Source of the DNA: Scatophagus argus
Taxonomy: Eukaryota; Chordata; Actinopteri; Scatophagidae
DNA length: 64,000 nt
Assembly (NCBI RefSeq): GCF_020382885.2
Contig: NC_058507.1
Location: 139,001-203,000 of the forward strand
Reading direction: 5' to 3'
Part shown: piece by piece, positions 12,440 to 24,603 of the stretch
How positions within the stretch are numbered: the stretch's first letter is position 1
How the letters are laid out: each line of letters begins with the position of its first letter
Translations under genes and position numbers: made by a program
The notes under the pieces: model-generated
Told to the model about the DNA's origin: nothing
The model's input: only the letters and a program-made list of their open reading frames with translations
Databases searched by the model: none

Positions 12440-12765
12440 CGGGCACAATTGTGTTATTGGAGATAATTAATTCCAATCCCCATCAAAAGGCATTAGTGGC
12501 CCCGGGGCCCCTGTTCCTGCCTTTCTAGTGGTTGGAATGAAAGGCGAGGGGAAGAAAGGGGCCGAGGGCCGCCGTATTGTGGATGACATTTTCCTCCATA
12601 AGGCTCGAGCGGAGAGAAAAGGGACTGAGAGCTTTACTCAAATGATGCCGGGGGCCCCGGGGCTGCCGGCGCCGCTGGAGGGCCCCGGACAGCCCCGCTC
12701 TGCCCCGCCGAGAACATATGGCTCGTATTATAGCAGACTGGGTGGCAGAGGGACCAGTTAGAATA
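12440..12765. promoter_or_regulatory. candidate conserved non-coding element between mipol1 and foxa1
   Basis: A sharply bounded GC-rich, non-repetitive block sits inside AT-rich DNA. It starts with a homeodomain-type GATAATTAATTCC site and continues through GC-rich sequence with few low-complexity runs, ending near 12760 where poly-A/T sequence resumes. The + strand frame over 12528-12761 stays open but shows no recognisable protein and no splice logic. The foxa1 neighbourhood is known to hold long-range enhancers, so an enhancer is the best inference. Conservation itself was not tested. Confidence 0.4.
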
Positions 12766-13995
12766 CTTTCTCTTATTCTCAGTGAACATTTCTTAATTTT
12801 TCATTCACAAATTCAGTAATAAAAAAAATGTACAATAAATTTTTTTTTTGTTTGGGCTGCGACCAACAATTATTTCAAGCACAAACCTGCAGATTATTGC
12901 TGTTTATTTTTGCTTCTCTTAATTTGGCGGTGGTGGAGGAAGTACTCAGATACTGATGTAAAAGTATCAATACCACACTGTAGAAATACTCTTGTTAGAG
13001 AGCTTCACTGAAAGTACTAAAGAAGGACATAAGAATTATTTGTTTAATATCATTTCATCTCACTGCTGCTTTGTTTCCTGTTTGAAGAATTTTGTTTTCT
13101 TCTCTGAGTTTTGATGAAAAATGTCTTCAGATGCCTTCTTTTGTTTGATCAGAAGTCCATAGCACAAAGAGACTGAAAACAAAATATCTGAGAAATGTTC
13201 AGTACTCAAAAGATTAAAACAATTATCACAATAACCGCAGATTAATTTTCATTCATTCATTAAGAATGACAACACTGTAATCAACACGTCATCTTCAGGA
13301 ACAATCTGAGCTGAAGGGAAAACAATTCAAACTTCACTTCAAACTGAACGACAGAAATATTTTCGCGTCCGTCTTTACACAACAAAAGCACGTCAGTTTG
13401 GACACACCAGAGACACAGACCTCCCCTCCCTTTACTGGGACCAATAAATCAATCAATCAAAAATCAATTCACCAGCAGATTTGGACATTAAAATGTCGTG
13501 TCTTCGTTAGAGCTGAACCAGTCGTCCATTTATTAGTTCAGGTTCGATCAGTTTTATGTGAGTCGCAGAGTCCTGCTGTCCTTCTGTTTGTCTCCTGTGG
13601 GACACCGAGTGTGTGTTTATGCTTTTATTTTGTTCTTTAGACGATCGTCTTTCTGTTGTCATCAGTTGTTCCTCAGCTCACATGTTTTATCATCCTGTTT
13701 TTATGTTTTTATCACACAGATTGTTGTCTTCGTGTTTTCTTCATTCACAACATTTTGATTTTGTTCTGCAGGTCCTCAACAAATTTTATCATTTTATTCA
13801 CAGAAATTAGATTAAAATGTTTGGACCCAATTTTACTGCTGTTTTCTTCATTATTCATTATTGTCTATACGCAACGTTTTTTCTCATTTTGCACAAGTGA
13901 TGATTTGCTGACTGAGATTCGGTTCACAGGCCGTCGCGGATCAAATCCTCCTGTGGCTGAGTCAGAGATACAAGATTTTATCTGCAAGTGAGAAG

Positions 13996-14029
<34 letters not shown>

Positions 14030-14817
14030 AACATTTAATATGTGAAACTTTTTTAAATCTCCGGACTGAAGTCTGCTGTGTGTTAAATGATGAAGGTCAC
14101 CGTCAGTAAAAACAGCAGCTGATCTACAGACAAACCAAATGTCACACACATATTTCACACGTGTTAAATGTCAGTGAACGCATCACACTCAAATAAAAAC
14201 ACTTTGTTGTGCTTAAGCTGATCAGTTTGTAATTTAATCACCAGACAAAAATAAAAATGTTTCATTTACTAACAAGCCTCACATAAAATCACAGGATTAA
14301 TCCAATTGCTTCGTAATTATTTGGTAATTTGTTTAACCTTTGCTTGATTAATTATCTATAAATTTATCTGTTGACAAAGTAAAACAAATTAAATTCAGCA
14401 GGAAAAATAATCAAATGAAGTTTTACATCAAGTCAAATAAAATGATGTGACTTCATTTATTTTTTAATTTGTTGGAACAAAAACACAGAAAACAGAAGAA
14501 ACTGAACACATCCTCAAATATAATTTTTGTCATTCTTTAATTCATTTAACTAATTCAGTAAAATTTTGTTTGGTCAAAATAAAACAGAAAAGTTTTTTTT
14601 TAACTCACAAAAAATGACTTCTGTGGTTTTACTTTATAAATGTGTCAACTGAAATAATCGTTTATTTGTAAATAATAAATAAATAATAATCGTGAAAAAT
14701 AAATTAAATAATCGAGTTGAATCTTTTGATTTTTATTTTGAGGAGAAGCTTCGCGGTCTGTTTTGTATCTGCTGTCTTTCATGTTGGAGATATTTTATAA
14801 AAGCACCGTGGAAACGC
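12766..14817. other. intergenic, AT-rich, no gene seen
   Basis: AT-rich DNA with a (GT)n microsatellite at 13998-14028. Reading frames at 13398-13991 are random and have no family resemblance. Confidence 0.6.
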
Positions 14818-14962
14818 GCTCCTCCTCCTCCTCCTCCTCTCTTCTCCTCTTTCCTCCTCTCTTCTTCTTCTCCTCCTCCTCCTCCTCCTCCTCCTCTCTT
14901 CTCCTCTTTCCTCCTCTCTTCTTCTTCTCCTCCTCCTCCTCCTCCTCCTCCTCCTCCTCCTC
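14818..14962. repeat. (CTC)n polypyrimidine tract
   Basis: About 145 bases of almost pure pyrimidine occur as three CTC blocks separated by CTCTTCTCCTCTTTCCTCCT units. All frames across it give homopolymeric Ser, Pro, Arg or Glu and are artefacts. Homopurine/homopyrimidine tracts of this length can form triplex DNA. Confidence 0.9.
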
Positions 14963-14989
14963 TCTTCTCTCTCTTCCGACTCCTCCTGT

Positions 14990-15290
14990 CGTCCCGTGGC
15001 CGTTTCGGGGATCATGTTGCCGGGTAATTAGCGGGTAATTACACACTCATTAGCGACGTTTCGCGGCTCTGTGGCCAAAACGGGTGAAAAAGCTTCGGAT
15101 CAAAGTGAAATCTGTCGCGATGTGTTCAGGTTCACAGCCCACAAAGAGACACCAAATCCGGCTACAGCGGCGGCGCTTTGAGGCGCTTTGAGGCCGCAGG
15201 AGGTTCACCGTGTTCGGCTTGTTCAGCAGCCTGTTGGAGGAGACCGAGTCCGAGTCCGAGTCCGAGTCCGAGCTCCGGGGACACAAACAG
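14990..15290. promoter_or_regulatory. CpG-rich block, possible unannotated promoter or enhancer
   Basis: CpG density rises abruptly after the CTC tract. The block contains tandem GGGTAATTAGCGGGTAATTA homeodomain-like sites (15019-15038), another ATTAGCG at 15050, a TTTCGCGG stretch, GGCGGCGC, and four or more GAGTCC hexamers (15240-15270). It looks like an orphan CpG island. No transcript can be inferred from sequence alone. Confidence 0.35.
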
Positions 15291-15545
15291 CGCGACAACA
15301 AGAAAACAAAAGGAAAAAAAAACAACAACAAAACAACAAGAAACACCAAACAAACAAGTACAAAAACAAGACAGGAACAAAAAACAACTAAATATAACCA
15401 AAAAATATTAAGAATAAAAAATCAGTGAGCAAAAAGAAAATAAAGACTAGAGAACAAAGCAACAGAAAGACAATAAAACAACTACTGAAGAACAACCAAC
15501 AAAACAGCAAAGAATGAACAAAATAACAAACAAAACAAAGAGGCC
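15291..15545. repeat. strand-asymmetric A/C-rich, T-poor low-complexity tract
   Basis: About 250 bases are built of AAC, AAAC, AACA and AAAG words with very few T on the + strand. It directly abuts the CpG-rich block. Frames through it (Lys/Asn/Gln/Thr-rich) are artefacts. Confidence 0.75.
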
Positions 15546-17253
15546 ACCAAAAAGTTTCATTGTTTTGTTTTTTCTTTGAATGATTTTATGACATGAACAC
15601 TCAGATTGTGATTGATCACAGCGTATCAATAAATGGTCGGTGGAGAACTCGCATCTCTGCCTTGTGAAGACGAACTGCGGCCTGAAAGATTTCAGTCAGC
15701 AGCTGATCTCAGATCTGATCTGATCTCAGTCATTTAGACCGAAGTGGACGCTTCTGTTCGTTTCACAGCTCTGAAGCTCATGTTCGTTTTTCACTTTCTG
15801 TTTCAGGACACTGGAAACAAATAATCAAAAATCATCAACTTATTGCTGATTGATTAACAATAACAATCACCTGAGAAGGCTTTTATTAATCACTTACCAG
15901 CAAGTCTAATGCAAATCAGTCATTTGCTCTGTTGAAAGGGACAGATCTAGTCCAGTGAAAACCTTTTATCTCCAGGTGCTAATAAACTGATGAGATATGT
16001 GTTTTCCTTAGATTAAAAAAAATGATTTCCTGTTGATGGTGTGGAGATACAGGGTTTCCACAGGTCAGCAGGATTGTTCTTATCGATCAGTTCTCTATTG
16101 TGATTCAAACCCAACCAAGATCAACAATCAAAAATTAACAGCAGATCAATAAAAGTTTCTTTTATTTGAAAATGACAGAATAAGTTATAAACACGAAGAA
16201 GAACATGCAGTCGAAAACCACAAGAAACAAAGACGCCACGGCCAAGGGGAGCAGCTCCTCCTCCACCGCTTCTCCACCCTCCCCTCATCCTCCCCCATTC
16301 CTCCCCCATCCCTCCTCCCATCCTTCCTTCCATCCTTCCTTCCTGCTGACCTGGCAGTGGATGATGAAGAGGAGGAGGTCAGTGTTCAATAAAACTTTTT
16401 TTCCCAGAAAAGAGAAGAAGAAGAAGACCTTCCACTTCATTCATGCACACTGTAATAATAATCAATAATCAGTGATGGACAGTAAATACACAGAGTGGAT
16501 TTTTATCATCAAACATATCAACAGACAGGAAGTGGTTTCTCCTTTTACACACAGAGCGAGAGTCACCAAAAAAAGATCCTTTATATTGTCCTAACATTAA
16601 AAACTAAGAATCAATAGATGTATTGATTAATCATTTTATTATTTGTTTGTATTTGAACAGAATTTTTAATCAATCATACCAGAATCTGATTGAACTGATT
16701 CTTACAGATGTGCTGTTAAACCTGATCAGTTATTTTTGTGTCTTTGAACACTTCAGCTTCTTTTGTTTTCTGTGAAGGGAAAAAGGATGGTGGATCTTTT
16801 CAGCCCTGAGTTCGTCTGCAGGCAATCAGGAAGCCTACAAGACGTCACCGTGGACTCTGTTTTCACACTTCCTGACATCTTAAGATAAGATAATCCTTTA
16901 TTAGTCCCATAACTGGGAAACTGACTAAAATGCAATTAGTCAATAAGATGTCAGGTAATCGATAACCAAGATAATGATTATTTGCAATGATACCTGGCAG
17001 GAGTACTTTCACTTCCTCAGTACTCCGTCTGTCACCGCCGCAGAGGAGGTCCGACAGGTTTTATGATTTGGTGCTTGAACTGGTGTCGGACTGAGCTGTG
17101 GCTCCGATGTGGACCAGAAAGAATGCGATGCGACTGAACAGTCAGTGAAGTGATGGACCACACAGGATTCACAGGACGAGCAGAACCTCTCCACGCCTCA
17201 GAGATCTCTGAATTTAAAGGACTGTTTTCTGATCGATCAGCAGTCGTGCAGTG
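15546..17253. other. intergenic, repeats and low-complexity only
   Basis: Contains a pyrimidine-rich CCTCC/TTCC cluster at 16254-16345 and a LINE 3' tail at 16877-16925 (AAGATAAGATAATCCTTTAT on the + strand, i.e. a minus-strand element). No gene was recognised. Confidence 0.55.
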
Positions 17254-17517
17254 GGGCAGTCGTGGATCAGCGGTTAGGGTGTCGGACCCGTAACCGGTGG
17301 ATCGCTGGTTCAATTCCCCGTACCGGTGTCCATGGCTGAGGTACCCTTGAGCAAGGTACCTAACCCCCACTGCTCCCCGGGCGCTGCACGCGGTCGCCCA
17401 CTGCCCCGGGTTTGCTGTGTGTGTGTGCACGTCACTTGGGTGGGTTAAATGCAGAGAACAAATTTCGTTGGAGCGAGTTCCCTCCAATGACAAAATATGT
17501 CACTTTCTTTCTTTCTT
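17254..17517 (+). mobile_element. tRNA-derived SINE, near full length
   Basis: The head has RNA polymerase III promoter boxes: an A-box-like TGGATCAGCGGTTAGGGTG and a B-box-like GGTTCAATTCC about 40 bases later. The body follows (GGTACCCTTGAGCAAGGTAC, CTCCCCGGGCGCTGC, TGGGTGGGTTAAATGCAGAG) and the 3' end TTTCGTTGGAGCGAGTTCCC leads into a CTTTCTTTCTTTCTT tail. Further copies lie at 4871 (fragment), 35870 (reverse, internal deletions) and 61114 (5' truncated). Confidence 0.85.
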
Positions 17518-19195
17518 AACTTCCGTCTGTGAATTGACTCGTGATGAAGTTTGTTCTGACGTTTCCGCCTCACGAAACATGAGGAGGAAACGTCATCTTG
17601 ATTGATCTAGTTTATTTCTGTCTTTCAGCTGTTGATTTTTCTGGACTTTAATGCAAATTTGATTTAATTTCTCTCAAAGAAATGTAAACCTTTTAGCACT
17701 GATATTAAAAATGTTTCCTGAGAATCAATAATCAGTAAAGAGATCAGATCAATAGATTGGCAACGTTGAGCAGAAAAGGACCAAACGGTGGATAACTGAT
17801 CTGCATGGAGTCTGTGTGTGAATGATTTGTGTGAAGTGACCCTTTAAATGAAAAGCCTTTTGATGTGTGTGGGCGTTTCCCAGCATGAGGGTCGCGACCC
17901 CTCAGGAGGTCAGTAGGGAGCCAGACGAGGTCGTGGGAGAAATGAACCCTGCTCATATTTCTGATTAGAATACAGGAATTATAATCACCAATCTGTCGCC
18001 ACGATGACCACATCAGCGTCATCAGGTGACCTTCGACCTTTAAGTCTTCAAACAGAAAACAGTCAGCGGTTCCCAACCTGTGGCTCTGCGCCCTCTGAGG
18101 AGCCCGGGACTCTGATGATCAACGCATTGGCTTTTGTCATATGTCATATGTCACAGTTTTTCTTCTTCGTGCCTCTAAATTCTAAAGCATAAAATGTGAG
18201 GATGACTGAGTCAACAAAAGTTCAATTAAATTGTGTTTCTTCGTGAACTCAGAGTCCTTAAAGTGAGCTTGCTCACAGATCCTCACCCTGACCTGAACAA
18301 ACACGAAACAGTTTAATGTACCTGAAGTGTGCAGTGCATGATGGGAGTTGGAGTTTGTTTGTGGGTGACAGGAGACAAAATAAACGAAACAGCAAAGTCA
18401 GACGTCATTAAAACATTTTGCGCCCCGTCGCCGCTCTGTCCTCACGGTCGGGCTCACCTGATCTCTGCAGGTCTGTGAATGACTTTGAGAGGCCTTAATA
18501 CGTCAAACTAAATGACAAAAACAAAACACGAATTTCAGATGGCTGAAATCAAAAAACTATGGCAGAGAACCTGCAACGTTTCAGTCTCATCTCTGAACCA
18601 GCAGCTCCCCGAAAGGCGGTCTAATGGAGGATCTAAAAGCAGCTGGTTGTCTCAGGGGGATGTCCTGATTGGATGATTCGGTTTGTCCTCCAGATGTTTA
18701 CATTTGAGGATAATTTACACAGCAGACAAATCAACACAATCTGAAATATTCAATTTCTCTTCCATCACTTTGTTGGTTATTAACTGATGCATAATGTGAA
18801 CCAGCAACGCAAAGGAATCTAAATCCTGCAGCGCAGAATCATTCAGTGCGGACATGGCTGCTGGACTCTGGTCTGACTGACGGCCCTGGCCTTGATCCTA
18901 AAGTGTTTTCTGTAACATACAACCCAAAATCTTTGTGGATATTTTTATAAATCTTTTAAGCTCAAAAAGACTTAAAACTTCAGTGGTTTGTGTCTCTGTG
19001 TGTGAAAGGAGAACACAGACCTGGGATCAGTTTAGACAGCCGAGTGTCTCTTTGTGTCCTGGTTTCATTACAGTGCTGGAGTTCATTTCAGCTGCTGCAT
19101 AAACCAGTAGTTGATCCCCGTCGGCATCATCACAATCAGACCGGAAGTCCAGGGTGGCTGCATGCAGAGAGCAAGAGTCCAAATAGGAAGTGCTA
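17518..19195. other. foxa1 3' flank / 3'UTR region
   Basis: Downstream of the foxa1 stop on its own strand. It contains the 3'UTR, but no confident AATAAA on the minus strand was found close to the stop. The interval 18420-18900 is CG-richer and non-repetitive and could hold conserved elements. No other gene is seen. Confidence 0.45.
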
Positions 19196-22100
19196 CTATG
19201 AAGTGTTGAGGAGTGGTCTGGGGTACACCCCCTGGTAGTAGGAGGCCTCCAATGACTCCATGGTCCTCCCTCCGAGGCCTGAAGCCCCTCCAGCACTGTA
19301 GGAGGAGTACTGCAGTGCCTCATAGGCCTTCAGGTCCAGTTTGTGCTGCTGCTCAGAAGACGACATTAAATTATTGATGGAAAACGGGTGGTTAAAGGAG
19401 TAGTGGGGATCTCCTTTAAGGTGCAGCTGGGATTCATGTGCCATGGAATGAGGGGGTAATGACAGGGAGGACAGGAGCTGAGAACTGGACACCTTCAGGT
19501 CTGGTGCCCCGCCCCCACCTCCCCGCAGGTCCAGACCAGGCGGTGAGGTTGCCTGACTGGAGGAGGGCAGGGAAGAGGAGTCAAGGTGTCCTGGAGGTTT
19601 AATGGAGTCCCCAGAAGGAGACGCTCCTCCCCCTCCTCCCCCCTGTTCCTTCCTGCCATCGGATTTTGGGGACATCTTCTTCTCACACTTGAATCTTTTC
19701 TGGCGGCGCAGGTAGCAGCCATTTTCGAACATGTTCCCAGAGTCTGGGTGCAGGGTCCAGTATGATCCCTTCCCTGGTTTATCTGGAGAGCGTGACACCT
19801 TGACGAAGCAGTCGTTGAAGGATAGTGAGTGCCGGATGGAGTTCTGCCAGCGCTGTTGGTTCTGCCTGTAGTATGGGAACAGGTCCATGATCCACTGGTA
19901 GATCTCACTCAATGTCAGCATCTTGCTGGGTGCCTGCTGAATTGCCATGGTGATAAGTGAGATGTAGGAGTAGGGGGGTTTGGCATGTGGGTAGCTCCGT
20001 CGGAATGCCTTGTTGTCGCGACTGCGGTTCAGTCCACCACCACCGTATGCCATGCTGGGACTCATGGTAGGACTCATCCCCCCATATGGGTTCAGACCCA
20101 TCGAGGCCTGCTGGGCTGACACTGAGCTCATAGTAGATGGGCTCAGAGCACCACCCATTGAGGCCACACCCCCACCAAGACCTGACATTGCCGTGGGAGC
20201 TGAGCTACCCATCCCACCCACCGGGGCGGGGCTCAGACCAGTACCACTGTAGGACATGTTGAAGGAGCCTGACGTGGTCCCACTGCTGGACATGTATCCT
20301 GACATGGAGCTGAGACCAGAACCCATCCCACTGCCAGCCATTGGAGAATACATCTGCTGAGAGACCAGATACTGTTAGACCAGAACCAGAACCATTTAGA
20401 CTAGAAACAGCTAAACCAAAACTAGAACCAGTCAGATCAGAACCTGTCCCACAATTGGCCATTCAAGAGTAAATCTGCACTGAGACAAGTACTAGTTAGA
20501 TCTGGAACGTCATGAGACCCAACTGAAAGAGAATGAAGCTGAAAGAGAATGAAGCCAGTTATATGCAATCAAACCAGGTCAGCTACATCTTGATTAGACC
20601 AGTTAGAGGATCAGAACTAGTTATACCGGTCTGGTCAATTGTCAAAAATGATTCAAGTCCAAATGATTTCATGATTTTAAATGTCTTAATAAGTTTTGGA
20701 ATATTTTTAAATGTTTTGTATTTTGTCCAGTTTGTGGTTTGTGATGTGGTCTGGACTGATAATTCATTTTTGATTAATTCATTTTTGTGTGTTTTGTTTC
20801 TGATTTTACAAACGATGAACTGAAACCTTAAGATCAATACTTATTTCTGATTAAGGATCAATACTGTGGTGAGACAGCTGATTGGTTGCAGTCTCGTCTC
20901 GCTGCCACGTTAACCTGTCTGTGCTTATTGATAGACTATGATCAAATCAAATCACTGAGAGTTGATCTTTAATTTACTCTGATCTCAAACTTTAACGTGT
21001 TAATTAATGTGAAAAGAAAACCAAACCTTTTAATTTGAAAGGCCCTTCAGGCGTACATGAAATCGATTTACGGTGTTATGAAGAAATTAACTCCTTAATT
21101 AATTTATTAACCCTGGAAGAGAAAACAGAACAACAAAAGTAAAACGAAACTGATTTTAAATTTAAATTCATGTTTGATGTGTTTTTTTCAGGGAGTTTTC
21201 TGAAAATGAAAAGATCTGAACTCCATCAGCGACCCGACAGCTCGTCACATCAGCGTTAGGAGGTAAAAATACACGTTTATACGTTTACCTCACGTCGGTT
21301 CTGCACGTCGGTACTGCACATCTGTCTGAAGTGTGTCAACATAAATTTATTTTAAGGCAACTTTATTTTAATCTGATACTCGCAAGTTTTATTTCAACCC
21401 CTTAGCTGCCCAGACACCAGAAACAAATCAATCACTTCATTACGTCATAATTATGGATTATTCTAAGCGTCACTTTCTCGTCACATTTTCATGCTTTTGA
21501 GAGCAGCGCGCGCTCAACACCAGCATGAACAGATTTCATGTCTGATGCTGACCTCAGATGGACACCGGGACACGGACAGATACCGGTCTCTGCCCGTGTC
21601 CCCTGTCTGTGTCCCTGTCTGTCCATCCTTCACTTTGCTCGCCAAATGTTTCTGACTTCGCTTTGAAAACGTTCCTGTCGTTAAAAATCACCTGCGGAAT
21701 AAACACATCCCGTATTTTATCTACATATATATATAGATCAAATTGTTTAATTGTGTGATTGTGATTTTAATGTGTTTAAATTTAATTTAGCCTTAACCAG
21801 ATTTTCAGCCTGGGTTTCATCTGACCCGCGCGGCCTTCTCGCTCCTTTTCTCTTCGCAGACGGACTTTAATTAAAATTAAACATTCAAAATGAACACTAA
21901 CACTAAGCTGATATAATTTAGAATTGAGCTCATGTTACCAACAGGCCAGCATCTAATAAAACTGATTCTTAAACTGATTTCACATTTAAAATATTTTCTT
22001 TTGATGTGAACTTTAAAACATGAAACGTAGAGACAGACAGGATGTGCTGTAGATTTTATAAAGACCATCATTATAAGAATTAAAGTCAATGATGTTATCA

Positions 22101-23109
22101 TAAAAAAACACAAACATCCGATAAATAACGTCATGATTTCAGAATCAAATGTCTGAATTAATTAAAATGAGCCCGTCTGTTCATACAAAACTCCCTTTAT
22201 AAAACACCAAATTTATACCACATCCATCAGGACTGACGAGTCTGCTTTTTGGCCTCAGAATCACAGTTTTATTTAGAACAAATATATATAAAATATATAA
22301 AATAACCTTCAGCTTCTCACTGCTTTCACCTTTAATGTGTCCTGAAAATGTGCTCAAATGTTTGAAGGTTGGATTATTAGATTAGATCAGATTATTAAAA
22401 AATCTGTTGGTCTCCAACGAATTTCTCTTATCTTTTCTTCTGCTCTGATGTAAACAATGAATGAATGATTCCAACACTATAACAACAAACTATTTGATGA
22501 CTGAAATAATAACAATTAATAAATAAAATTAAAGATTTGTTGACCCGCGGTCGCCGAAGTTCGGCTCCATAAACTCAGTTCATACTGAAAAGCTGGGAAC
22601 ATTAAATAATAAAAAGTTTGTGTGTTTTTTTTTTCTCAGAGCAAACTGACATTCATGCTTAATTTTTAGTTTGTTGTTTTTATTTTCTAATTATTAATTT
22701 ATTTGTTATTTTGAGTTTTTGAGAGGAAGCGTTTAATTCCTCCTTCGCGTTTCTCTCCGTCTTTGATGTTAATGTCCGTTTGAAAACGTTTTGCCTTCAG
22801 TTTGTTTTTGAGAAAATCAGCTGAATTCAACACGTGAATTAACTTCAGAACTCTGGATAAAGACTAAAGTACCGCTCGAAACTCATCTCAACTTTCCCGT
22901 TTTTACCAGAAAACCTGGGTTCACATTGGGCTTCATCGAGGCCCGATCCGGACCAGTCTGATCCGGATCCGACACCCTCACAGTGTAAAGGCAAAGGCAA
23001 AGGCAGGTAAAGGCAGCGCTAAAGCGGGCGGAGTGTGACCGACCTCCTCGCCGTAGTATCCGCTCCAGTCCGGAGCTTCGTGTCCTTCCATTTTCACGGT
23101 GCCCAGCAT
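19196..23109 (-). CDS. foxa1: foxa1, forkhead box A1 transcription factor
   Basis: Two coding exons: 23044-23109 (22 codons, [20 protein letters not shown] then EE) and 19196-20353 (385 codons, stop TAG). They join in phase 0 for a 407-aa protein. The N-terminal [11 protein letters not shown] motif is diagnostic of FOXA1 (FOXA2 has MLGAVKMEGHE). The forkhead winged-helix domain spans about residues 143-245, including [20 protein letters not shown] and the recognition helix [17 protein letters not shown]. The C-terminal transactivation motifs [16 protein letters not shown] and [14 protein letters not shown] are intact. FOXA1 is a nuclear pioneer factor that opens chromatin for endoderm and hormone-response programmes. 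The intron donor GAG|GTCGGT is weak. The acceptor is a tandem CAGCAG, so a one-residue (Gln) variant is possible. The single intron at this site matches the family's gene structure. Confidence 0.97.
20354..23043 (-). other. foxa1 intron 1
   Basis: About 2.7 kb, AT-rich, free of recognisable transposons. It carries many TAAT homeodomain-type words and a CpG-richer patch at 21470-21600. First introns of developmental regulators often hold enhancers, but none can be demonstrated here. Confidence 0.6.
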
Positions 23110-23329
23110 GACGGGAGCCCGCAGCCGGATCCTGCAGGTCCCGGTCCTGGCCCTCTTTGTCCGGTCTGTGTCGCTCTGTGTGGGTCCTGGTCCAGGTGAA
23201 AGCGTTCCGAGCCGCGCCAGGCAAGGAGAAGCGGAGAGAGGCGCAGTGTTAGTGAGGAAGAGGAGGTGATGATGACCTGCAGACTGATGTGGTCCTCCTC
23301 CTCCTGTGGGTCCAACCCTCCAGGTCTCA

Positions 23330-23375
23330 TCTTCTCCTCCTCCTCCTCCTCCACACACACACACACACACACACA
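23330..23375. repeat. (CTC)n(AC)n compound microsatellite
   Basis: TCCTCCTCCTCCTCC is followed directly by an AC run, about 260 bases upstream of the foxa1 start codon on its strand, in the promoter or 5'UTR region. Confidence 0.9.
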
Positions 23376-23459
23376 GTTTATTATCAACATCAACAGAAAT
23401 TTAGTGAAAATCATTCCTGTTTTATTGGAAATAACTTCGGCAACATAAACATGCTGATG

Positions 23460-23650
23460 AACATAAGATAATCCTTTATTAGTCCCACAACTGGGAAATG
23501 ACAGTGTTACAGCAGCAAACAGGATATGGAGGGTGCAAAGCATGCAGGGATAAGAGAAGGATGAGCATCCAGAAAGAATAAATACACAGGAAACAAGTAC
23601 CTGCAGCTGTACACAGTACAGAAAAGAAAAAGACTGTTCACACTAGAGTC
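23460..23650 (-). mobile_element. LINE 3' end fragment
   Basis: The sequence ATAAGATAATCCTTTATTAG followed by TCCCACAACTGGGAAAT is the antisense of a non-LTR 3' tail ending in TCTTAT. About 150 bases of 3'UTR-like sequence follow. It belongs with the similar tails at 16877 and 48623. Confidence 0.65.
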
Positions 23651-24603
23651 CCTCAAGTTATGATTAATTAGTTAAGAACATTACAATGAAGGCGTGTTAC
23701 TCACTAATGATGTCATGTTTTTAATTTTAATTAACGAATAAAGGTTTGATGTCTCTAAACAGACCAGCAGGGTAAACATCATGTGTGGACGTTCAGCTGA
23801 ACTTAAGTCGTGAGACTGAAATAAAAAAACGTTGAGCTCAGTGAACAAACAGACTGATCTGAGTGCAGTCACAGTCAGCAAGAGCTGCCGGTCTTTAGCC
23901 TGTAGGGAATAATTAACAATAACTAATAAGTTATTCTGCATAAAAACAAACTGAAACACTAAAAATACCTAAAATGAATCCATCATTAAGAGCTTCATCA
24001 CACTTAAAGCAGGCTACCCATTAAAACACATTCAATTCTTATTAAGGCCTCTGAATTTGATTTGACAAACTTTTGAGTCCACGCTGAAGTCCAGAGTGAT
24101 GAAGACCCTGAGATGTGGTTGACAGCCTCCAGTTTTCTTCAGGTAAGTAAAACTAGTGAGACTCAGTTTCACAGTGAAATTTATCTTAACTTGTGTTAAA
24201 GCTTGAATGGAGAGTTTGGTGTGGAGCTGCTCCGTTTGTGTCAGGAGAAAATAAACTGAACTGAACTTAAACAGGATGAGCAAAAGAACAAAATGTCCTT
24301 GTGTTTTCTGCCGTCACTCCTGGTTTCCATCAGTGACGAAGTTTGTGCAGGTCAGTTTTAAGATAATCCAATAAAATACCTGCAGATTTTATAATCTAAC
24401 TAACATGTCCACAAACAAACTCCTCAGTTAATTACAAGACCGAAACAGAGACTCAGTTTGTCACACAGGAGGACGAAGAGCAGATCAAATACACAGACTG
24501 ATCAGGGTTGAACAGGATATTGATTAACAGAGTCTTAAATGTGACTGATCACAGATCAAATTTGCTTTCTTTAATGGTTTTAACTCTAGCTGACTGGTTC
24601 CAG

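Noticed and set aside
12528-12761. 77-codon + strand frame in the GC-rich island
   Set aside because: GC-rich DNA keeps frames open by chance. No family, acceptor or donor logic was seen; treated as a regulatory candidate instead.
14692-15046. Ser/Pro-rich and Arg/Glu-rich frames on both strands
   Set aside because: Artefacts of the CTC/GAG repeat.
15178-15428. Lys/Asn/Thr/Gln-rich frames overlapping in three phases
   Set aside because: All three phases are open because the tract lacks T; no start context or homology.
17254-17340. Genuine tRNA gene
   Set aside because: A and B boxes are present, but the sequence does not fold convincingly as a tRNA and is followed by a SINE body and tail with other copies in the window.
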